This document shows positions 6,411-11,435 of a stretch of 11,435 bases of DNA, one piece after another. Position 1 is the stretch's first letter. Every line of letters starts with the position of its first letter. Under the pieces are notes generated by a model. It was not told the origin of the DNA. It saw only the letters and a program-made list of their open reading frames with translations, and made no database searches. The position numbers were made by a program, and so were the translations under genes. The stretch is from Pseudomonadota bacterium (GTDB taxonomy: Bacteria; Pseudomonadota; Gammaproteobacteria; JAKAQQ01), in the NCBI GenBank assembly GCA_021852325.1, contig JAJZNM010000108.1:1-11435 (forward strand), read 5' to 3'.

Positions 6411-7808
6411 ATGGATTCAAAACACCGGACCATGCTCGTTGATTCCCCCGACCGGAAACCTCCCCGTCCCCTCCGGGTCGCCGTGATCGGTGCCGGGATT
6501 TCCGGGCTTGCCGCGGCCTGGATCCTCTCCGAGCACCACGAAGTAACCCTCTTCGAGAAAGAAGAAAGGCTCGGCGGCCACACTCATACCCTCGAGGTCG
6601 CGCATCCGGGCGGCCCCCTCGGAATCGATTGTGGATTCGTGGTGTACAACGAAACCAACTATCCGCATTTCAGCCGCCTCATTGATCACTTGGCCGTTCC
6701 AACGAAGCCTACGGACATGTCCTTTTCGGTCCAGATCGGTCCCCGTGGCGAGTTCGAATGGGCCGGCTCCGGCCTCAGGGCATTTTTTGGCCAACACGGG
6801 AGCGTGCGACAACTCGGACGCTGGCGGCTCCTTCAGGAGATGCTTTCCTTTAACCGTCTGGCCAAAGCCCGCCTCGCGAGCGACAGCATTCCGAAGGATC
6901 TCACCCTGGCCGGTTTCCTGTCCGAAATCCAGGCGGACCCCCTTCTCGTCTCACGCTATCTCCTCCCGATGGCTGCCTCGATCTGGTCGTCACCCACCGA
7001 GCAGGTACTCGACCATCCCGCTTTGGCACTGATCCGTTTCTTCGACCACCACGGCCTCATCGATCTCTGGGGTCGACCACGCTGGCGATGCGTCGTGGGA
7101 GGAGCCTCCCGCTACGTCGAGGCCCTTTCCCGGAAACTGCATGGACCGATCGAAGCCGGACGAACCGTCATCGGGATCCGCCGACGACCCGATGGGATCG
7201 GCGTCCTGCTTGAGGGAACCCCGGAGCAGCCCTTCGATCGGGGGGTTCTCGCCTGCCATCCCGACCAGGCCTGCCGCCTCCTCGAGCCCGCCTTTGGCGC
7301 GCGCGCCTGGCTCGGCCGATTCTCCTATACTGAGAATCAGGCATTCGTGCACCAGGATCCCACCTATATGCCCATAACCCCCTCGCTCTGGTCTTCGTGG
7401 AACTTCCATGCGAAGTCCGACAAGCCCGAGGCATCCCCCGTATCCGTAACTTACTGGATGAATCGCCTGCAGGGACTGGCAGCACGAGAACCGGTTTTCG
7501 TCTCGCTGAATCCCCCGGGAGAGCCCCAGAAGGCGATTGCGGCTATCGACTTTGCGCATCCCTGCTACGATCTCGACACCCTTTCTGCACAGGAGGAAGC
7601 CCCATCCTGGCAGGGCGTCGAGGGCCTGTATTTCGCCGGCGCCTGGCTCGGCAGCGGATTCCACGAAGACGGGGTCGACTCCGCCGTGGCGCTCGCCCAC
7701 CAGTTCGGATTGCCGCTGCCCTGGCTCGAGCCCCGGTCGAACGAAGGCATTGCAAGCGGGCCATCCCACTCCCCCGCCGTGGCAGTTGATCTTGACACCG
7801 CAGGCTGA
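6411..7808 (+). CDS. FAD-dependent oxidoreductase (NAD(P)/FAD-binding, amine-oxidase-like, COG2907 type)
   Basis: A 465-residue flavoprotein. The dinucleotide-binding motif VAVIGAGISGLAAAW is at about residues 23-37, with the ribose-binding Glu49 in LFEKEERLGGHTHT. The second FAD-contact motif, EGLYFAGAWLGSGFHEDGVDSA, near residue 405, is the usual C-terminal closure of this family. The middle carries the substrate domain with no membrane spans. Members of this type recur immediately upstream of DUF1365 and Cfa-like genes in proteobacteria and are thought to oxidise or desaturate acyl chains of membrane lipids; a homologous role in furan fatty-acid synthesis has been proposed in Rhodobacter. 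The annotated start at 6411 has GAGG directly abutting the ATG; an ATG at 6432 is an alternative, still upstream of the Rossmann fold. The next gene overlaps its 3' end. Confidence 0.88.
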   Translation: MDSKHRTMLVDSPDRKPPRPLRVAVIGAGISGLAAAWILSEHHEVTLFEKEERLGGHTHTLEVAHPGGPLGIDCGFVVYNETNYPHFSRLIDHLAVPTKPTDMSFSVQIGPRGEFEWAGSGLRAFFGQHGSVRQLGRWRLLQEMLSFNRLAKARLASDSIPKDLTLAGFLSEIQADPLLVSRYLLPMAASIWSSPTEQVLDHPALALIRFFDHHGLIDLWGRPRWRCVVGGASRYVEALSRKLHGPIEAGRTVIGIRRRPDGIGVLLEGTPEQPFDRGVLACHPDQACRLLEPAFGARAWLGRFSYTENQAFVHQDPTYMPITPSLWSSWNFHAKSDKPEASPVSVTYWMNRLQGLAAREPVFVSLNPPGEPQKAIAAIDFAHPCYDLDTLSAQEEAPSWQGVEGLYFAGAWLGSGFHEDGVDSAVALAHQFGLPLPWLEPRSNEGIASGPSHSPAVAVDLDTAG

Positions 7809-8568
7809 CCCACCGGCGCTCGAGCTGTTCGAGTCCCGGATCACCCACATCCGCTTCGATGCGCATCCTTACCGGTTCCATTACCGGGTTCCGCGCATTC
7901 TGTTGGATCTCGACCGACTCACGGAGTTGCCCCGGCACGGGATTGGATACAACCGCTTCGCACCGGTCAGCTTTTCGGACCGGGACCATGGCGCGCGGGA
8001 TGGGAGGCCACTCAAGCCCTGGATCATCGACCATCTCGCCGATTGTGGCCTTGGGCGATCCTGGGGACGGATTGGACTCTGGACGTTCCCGCGCATTTGG
8101 GGATATGCCTTCAGCCCCCTGAGTCTCTGGTTCTGCCACGATCCGGAAGGCGCGCTCAGGGCCGTCCTCTTCGAGGTGCGAAATACCTTCGGAGAAGTGC
8201 ACCACTATCTGGTCCATGACCACGGGATGGAACTCCACTCACCCATCCATTCCGAGAAGGCGAAATGCTTCCACGTTTCGCCCTTCCAGCCACTTTCCGG
8301 AAACTACGTCTTCACCCTGCGTCACTCGGCCACGACCCGATCGATCCGGATCGACTACCGGGTCTCGGGCAAGCTCCAGCTACTCGCCACCGAATACGCT
8401 CATCTCGCGCCACTCACAGCCTGGAAAGTCCAACGCTGGGCCTGGCTCACCCCCTGGACCACGCTTGGGGTGACCGTCGCCATTCACTGGCATGCACTCG
8501 GCCTCTGGCTGGGCGGTGCCCGCTTTTATCCCAAGCCTTCGCCACCGGAATCGGACTGGAATAGCTGA
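7786..8568 (+). CDS. DUF1365-family protein
   Basis: About 260 residues with the family landmarks in order: an N-terminal ESRITHIRFDAHPYRFHYRV stretch, ILLDLDRL, NRFAPVSFSDRDHG followed by GRPLKPWI, then the most conserved block RIWGYAFSPLSLWFC, then FEVRNTFGEVHHYLV, and KCFHVSPFQPLSGNYVF. Function is unestablished; the family nearly always lies between the FAD oxidoreductase and the Cfa-like methyltransferase and is presumed to assist in lipid modification. No ATG is available at a sensible position. The frame is open well back into the preceding gene, and TTG codons at 7786 and 7792 give the normal family length and a short overlap with the stop at 7806-7808, suggesting translational coupling. 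The exact start is therefore uncertain. A hydrophobic stretch near the C-terminus (LTPWTTLGVTVAIHWHALGL) may contact the membrane. Confidence 0.88.
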   Translation: MILTPQADPPALELFESRITHIRFDAHPYRFHYRVPRILLDLDRLTELPRHGIGYNRFAPVSFSDRDHGARDGRPLKPWIIDHLADCGLGRSWGRIGLWTFPRIWGYAFSPLSLWFCHDPEGALRAVLFEVRNTFGEVHHYLVHDHGMELHSPIHSEKAKCFHVSPFQPLSGNYVFTLRHSATTRSIRIDYRVSGKLQLLATEYAHLAPLTAWKVQRWAWLTPWTTLGVTVAIHWHALGLWLGGARFYPKPSPPESDWNS

Positions 8569-8617
8569 TCCAGAGCTCCCGGAGCAAGCGCCGATCCCAC
8601 CCCTTTCAAGGGCCGCC

Positions 8618-9859
8618 ATGCACGAGACGATTCCAAGACCTCCGGAGCCCGACACGCCCGCCCTGCCATGGGTGCTCAGGCCCCTCTTCAAGCACCTCAA
8701 CCACATCGAGCATGGTCGTCTCTTGATCACAGGCCCGGGCGGCACACGGCTCGAGCTGGCAGGCACCACCAGCCCAGGGCTCGCCGGTGAACTCCGCATC
8801 CATCATCCTTATCGGTTCATGCTGCGACTCCTCCGCGGCAGCCTGGGGTTCGGGGAGGGCTATCTCGCCTCAGACTGGACGAGCCCGGATCTCCCAGACC
8901 TGCTCCGCCTGCTCGCGCGCAATGAACGGGCTTGGTCCGGTGGCAGGAAGCAGCCTCTCCACCCCCTTGCCTTCCTCGACCGGATTCGCCACAGACGCAA
9001 CCGAAACACCCGGAGGGGCAGTCGACACAACATCCGCGACCACTATGACTTGGGCGTCGATTTTTTCAAACCGTGGCTGGATCCCTCATTGACCTACTCC
9101 TGTGCGCATTTCGGGACTGAGACGGACGATCTCGAGACCGCGCAGCGCCACAAACACCGCCATGCACTGGATCGCCTGGACGCCCGCCCGCATCAGACTC
9201 TCCTTGAAATCGGCTCGGGATTCGGCGCCCTGGCCTTTGCCGCCGCGGCTCGAGGGCTTTCCGTCGAGAGTCTGACGCTGTCCCGGAGCCAGCTCGACTA
9301 TGCACGGGCCGAAACCGAAAAGCGCGGGCTCAAGGATCGGGTTCACTTCGATTTCCTGGATTACCGTGATCTCCTTGGCACTTATGACCACATCGTCTCG
9401 ATCGAGATGTTTGAAGCGGTCGGCGAACATTACTGGCCAGATTTCTTCGGGACCCTGCGATCGCATCTCAACCCGGGAGGACAGGTCGCGCTCCAGGTGA
9501 TCGTCATCGCACCGGATGCCTTCGAAGCCTATCGCCGACATCCCGATTTCATCCAGCTCCATGTTTTCCCGGGCGGAATGCTGCCCACGTTTGCGCATCT
9601 CGAAACGCTCGCCACGCGAAGTGGATTCCGGATCGTCGAGCCCACCTTTCATGGCGCCGACTATGCACGCACCCTCCGTTGCTGGCTTCAGCGTTTCGAC
9701 GAGGCTTGGCCAAAACTCGCTGCGGCCGGCTATCCGGAACGTCTGCGTCGGCTTTGGCGCTACTATTTCGCCTATTGCATCGCAGGATTCGAGGTCAAGC
9801 GAGTGGATGTGGTTCAACTCACGCTCGTGCCATCCGGACGTCCTCCGGTGTCCCTCTGA
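8618..9859 (+). CDS. Cfa-family SAM-dependent methyltransferase (cyclopropane-fatty-acyl-phospholipid synthase-like)
   Basis: The 413-residue protein has the two-domain Cfa layout: an N-terminal lipid-binding domain (RGSLGFGEGYLASDW near residue 80), then the methyltransferase domain opening with NIRDHYDLG (138-146) and LTYSCAHF, whose Cys162 corresponds to E. coli Cys139. The SAM site is LLEIGSGFG (195-203), followed by LTLSRSQ (219-225). IVSIEMFEAVGEHYW holds the active-site Glu. ALQVIVIAPD follows, where E. coli Cfa has LHTIG, so the bicarbonate-binding His appears to be Gln293. Downstream are DFIQLHVFPGGMLP, CWLQRFDEAW and RYYFAYCIAGF. The family methylates cis double bonds of phospholipid acyl chains at the membrane surface. 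The start at 8618 has AAGGG five bases upstream; the frame is open further 5' but lies inside DUF1365. It is separated from DUF1365 by 49 bases and is last in the operon. Confidence 0.93.
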   Translation: MHETIPRPPEPDTPALPWVLRPLFKHLNHIEHGRLLITGPGGTRLELAGTTSPGLAGELRIHHPYRFMLRLLRGSLGFGEGYLASDWTSPDLPDLLRLLARNERAWSGGRKQPLHPLAFLDRIRHRRNRNTRRGSRHNIRDHYDLGVDFFKPWLDPSLTYSCAHFGTETDDLETAQRHKHRHALDRLDARPHQTLLEIGSGFGALAFAAAARGLSVESLTLSRSQLDYARAETEKRGLKDRVHFDFLDYRDLLGTYDHIVSIEMFEAVGEHYWPDFFGTLRSHLNPGGQVALQVIVIAPDAFEAYRRHPDFIQLHVFPGGMLPTFAHLETLATRSGFRIVEPTFHGADYARTLRCWLQRFDEAWPKLAAAGYPERLRRLWRYYFAYCIAGFEVKRVDVVQLTLVPSGRPPVSL

Positions 9860-9882
9860 AGAACCCGGCAACCGCATGCGAG

Positions 9883-9932
9883 CCCGGACTGAAGTGATGC
9901 CGGAGCATTCCGAGAACCCCCACCCGTCCGGG
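9883..9932 (+). other. Inverted repeat downstream of the Cfa-like gene, possible transcript-end structure
   Basis: CCCGGAC (9883-9889) and GTCCGGG (9926-9932) pair perfectly over seven bases; nested inside, CGGA-GCAT-TCCG (9901-9912) forms a small hairpin. It begins 24 bases after the stop codon. There is no T-run, so it is not a canonical intrinsic terminator; it could stabilise the 3' end of the operon message or be incidental in GC-rich DNA. Confidence 0.25.
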
Positions 9933-10431
9933 ATCTCACCTGCCCACCCGCCACCCGGGACTCATTACTGAGCAGACCACCAAATCGTGCGTACTAGGGT
10001 TCTGGAGGTCTCGGTTTTATCGGTCTTCGGGGCATCAGTGAAGGAAAGGGACCGACTTTTGCCGGCCTCCTCAGGAACTGCGACTGCCACGACTCGCCTA
10101 TCGGACAGGGATCTCCTCATCTTCACGTTGCTCTTCGGAGTATCCAGCGGAGGGATTGGACCACCGCACAGAGACATTCAGGCAGAGCTCGTGACTGTTC
10201 CAACCCGGGCTCATCGGTCGGGTCTTGGGTTTGCGGGGATGGGAACCGTTGGATTGGCTACTACGAATAGGTGTAACCCATCCCTCATTTGACTCACCCT
10301 GCGTGCCACTGATACCACTCGATATGCTATCTTTGGAGAAGCAGGGGCACGCTTCAAACCAGCGTCCAGATCTCGTCCATTCACCTTTCACAGATGATGG
10401 ACGTCATCCGCCAGCAGATGGAGGATCCAAG
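9933..10431. other. Intergenic stretch with no gene recognised
   Basis: No reading frame on either strand has a ribosome binding site, recognisable domain or convincing start. A candidate promoter for the downstream secreted-protein gene is TTGACT at 10290-10295 with ATACCA about 17 bases later, of poor -10 quality. No RNA gene, terminal repeat or transposase fragment was recognised. Confidence 0.5.
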
Positions 10432-11094
10432 ATGGCGCGTATGAGACGGTTGCAAGATCAGGGAAACCGGTTGGGCGGGATACGAGCGGGTCTCATCATC
10501 ACGCTGGCGGTAGCGGGAGTTTCCGGGATCTCTCCGATCGCCTGGGCTCGAGTGACTCCTTGGACGATCAAGGAGTCGATCGCACCGGCCAGGCTAGCCG
10601 GTCAGACGATACGGCCGATCTGGCGCCCCACGAAACTCGGGAAAATCCTCGTGATCGGCCAGAAGGTCCGGATTCCTCGGCCGATCGTCTTCGAGATCAT
10701 CAAAGCCGCCCTGAAACGCCCCTGGTCGAGTGCGTCCAGGGACCGCAATCAAGTGGTTTGCCGGTTCCGGTATAACCTGGGGTCCCATCTCAGGGATCGC
10801 GCAGTCCTATATTGCCAGACCAACAACGAACACTTCCAACGTGAAGCCAGGCACTTCTTCATGAACGTGGAGAAGCCTGGTAATATCCCTACAATCAGCG
10901 GACCAGAAGAGTACCAAGAATTCCAGACCGACCAACTGCATCTCGTGGACCCGAACCGGTTCAAGCGCCTTTTCGCGAAGCTGCCCCCGGCGAGGAGCCG
11001 CTATACACTCGAGGTGACTGATCACGGCCATCCCGTGTCGGAATGGTTCATGAATCGGGGTCAACTGGTCAAGGTGGTCTACTTCAAGAGGTGA
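10432..11094 (+). CDS. Secreted protein of unknown function with two cysteines; 3' end meets an IS30 copy
   Basis: A 220-residue protein not recognised as a named family. Residues 1-39 form a long signal peptide: basic N-region, hydrophobic core AGLIITLAVAGVSG, cleavage after AWA. The mature part is basic and without membrane spans. Its one striking block is VVCRFRYNLGSHL (Cys110) followed by YCQTN (Cys128), resembling the V-C-R-x4-G-S-R/H-L...C-x-T pattern found in many small uncharacterised exported proteins, where the two Cys could form a disulfide. The start at 10432 is set by GGAGG seven bases upstream; the frame is open to 10225 but without ribosome-site support. The TGA stop at 11092 coincides with the left end of IS30 copy 2, so the natural C-terminus may be longer. 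No partner gene is adjacent. Confidence 0.7.
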   Translation: MARMRRLQDQGNRLGGIRAGLIITLAVAGVSGISPIAWARVTPWTIKESIAPARLAGQTIRPIWRPTKLGKILVIGQKVRIPRPIVFEIIKAALKRPWSSASRDRNQVVCRFRYNLGSHLRDRAVLYCQTNNEHFQREARHFFMNVEKPGNIPTISGPEEYQEFQTDQLHLVDPNRFKRLFAKLPPARSRYTLEVTDHGHPVSEWFMNRGQLVKVVYFKR

Positions 11095-11114
11095 ATTCAA
11101 CTTCGAAGTGCAAC
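11093..11114 (+). repeat. Left terminal inverted repeat of IS30 copy 2
   Basis: All 22 bases are identical to those at 3429-3450, and two further bases outside (GT) are shared. The TGA at 11092-11094 ends the upstream gene here. Confidence 0.8.
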
Positions 11115-11187
11115 ATCGCTAGCGGGCCGGGTGGGCGAGCTGCGGTCGGGTCGTGGCTTGCCCGACCAGCCCGTCGAGGGAAGACCG

Positions 11188-11435
11188 ATGAAGCACTACA
11201 CGCAGCTCACCCAGGAGCAACGATACCCGATTGACGCCGACCGCAAAGCCGGGTGGAACTAGACCGAGATGGCCGAACAACTTCGGGTGGACCCATCGAC
11301 GATTTCGCGGGAGATTCGCCGTAACCCGGGGCGACCGGGGCCAAGAGGCGCATCGGCCGATCAGCCACCGAGCGTCTCAATCACCGCCCCCGAAAGCGAC
11401 TGGGCTTCCGAACCCCCGATGAGGTATTCTTCCGC
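11188..11435 (+). pseudogene. IS30-family transposase remnant, N-terminus fused to C-terminus by deletion
   Basis: The ATG at 11188 begins MKHYTQLTQEQRYPIDADRKAGWN; codon 25 is TAG where copy 1 has CAG (Gln). The helix-turn-helix part VDPSTISREIRRNPGR follows. After about 11350 nearly the whole catalytic domain is missing, and the family C-terminus ERLNHRPRKRLGFRTPDEVFF resumes in a different frame. None of the catalytic Asp or Glu residues survives. The reading continues beyond the window. Confidence 0.85.

Larger units (their letters stand above)
11093..11435 (+). mobile_element. Internally deleted IS30-family element (copy 2), MITE-like, runs off right edge
   Basis: The first 240 or so bases are nearly collinear with IS30 copy 1 (left repeat, leader, transposase start). 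The sequence then jumps: a short GATCAGCCAC piece corresponding to copy 1 near 3829-3838, then directly the last part of the transposase (NHRPRKRLGFRTPDEVFF). The right terminal repeat is expected about 45 bases past the window edge, giving a total near 0.39 kb. It cannot encode a transposase and could move only with help in trans. Confidence 0.85.

Noticed and set aside
7537..7785. 5' extension of the DUF1365 frame
   Set aside because: The frame stays open back to an ATG at 7537, but this would overlap the flavoprotein by over 250 bases and add 83 Pro/Arg/Ser-rich residues absent from the family.
6990..7850. A 286-codon open frame on the minus strand
   Set aside because: It is the reverse-strand shadow of the well-supported FAD oxidoreductase, a common effect of high GC content.
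8492..8617. 5' extension of the Cfa-like frame
   Set aside because: The open frame extends into DUF1365, but the ATG at 8618 has a ribosome site and gives the usual family length.
9086..9877. A 263-codon open frame on the minus strand
   Set aside because: It lies entirely antisense to the Cfa-like methyltransferase and shows no domain or ribosome site.
9965..10177. A 70-codon frame on the minus strand in the 3' intergenic region
   Set aside because: No ribosome site, no recognised domain and an unremarkable composition; not enough to call a gene.
10225..10431. 5' extension of the secreted-protein frame
   Set aside because: It would bury the signal peptide 70 residues inside the protein; the ATG at 10432 has GGAGG at seven bases.

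Overview
The window looks like chromosomal DNA of a high-GC (by eye about 60%) proteobacterium, most likely a gammaproteobacterium. The basis is the gene families: an S9 peptidase, a Phd/ParE-type toxin-antitoxin pair, relics of IS66, IS3 and IS30 elements, and a lipid-modification cluster of FAD oxidoreductase, DUF1365 and Cfa-like methyltransferase. A lone tRNA-Ala(CGC) is also present. The genus cannot be read from the sequence.

Layout, left to right. (1) 1-1487, minus: the N-terminal half of a secreted S9-family (dipeptidyl aminopeptidase/acylaminoacyl peptidase-like) protein running off the left edge. (2) About 1650-2550: a graveyard of decayed insertion sequences. An IS66 transposase remnant in two frames is followed by the 3' end of an IS3-family element with a recognisable right terminus; a possible broken lipoprotein-like gene lies between them on the other strand. 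(3) 2667-3336, minus: an intact antitoxin-toxin operon with one-base overlap and a palindrome lying over its promoter. (4) 3429-4403: a full-length but multiply broken IS30-family element with both terminal repeats. (5) 4458-4533, minus: tRNA-Ala(CGC).

(6) 4585-9859: the main functional block, two divergent gene groups. On the minus strand are a short-chain dehydrogenase and a ferritin-like di-iron protein related to acyl-ACP desaturases. On the plus strand are an FAD-dependent oxidoreductase, a DUF1365 protein and a Cfa-like SAM-dependent methyltransferase. The plus-strand trio is a recurrent association in proteobacteria, linked in some species to membrane stress and unusual (methylated, cyclopropane or furan) fatty acids. 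Here it sits back to back with a di-iron enzyme and an SDR. A working model is that unsaturated acyl chains of membrane lipids are methylated by the Cfa-like enzyme and oxidised by the FAD and/or di-iron enzymes, with the SDR handling a hydroxyl/keto intermediate. The Cfa-like enzyme appears to have Gln where E. coli Cfa has its bicarbonate-binding His, so a product other than a plain cyclopropane is possible.

(7) 9860-10431: no gene seen. (8) 10432-11094, plus: a secreted protein of unknown function with two cysteines. Its stop codon lies at or inside the end of (9) a second IS30 copy, 11093 to the right edge, which is an internally deleted, MITE-like derivative in the same orientation as the first. 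The two IS30 copies bracket about 7.7 kb in direct orientation, but both are dead and carry different lesions.
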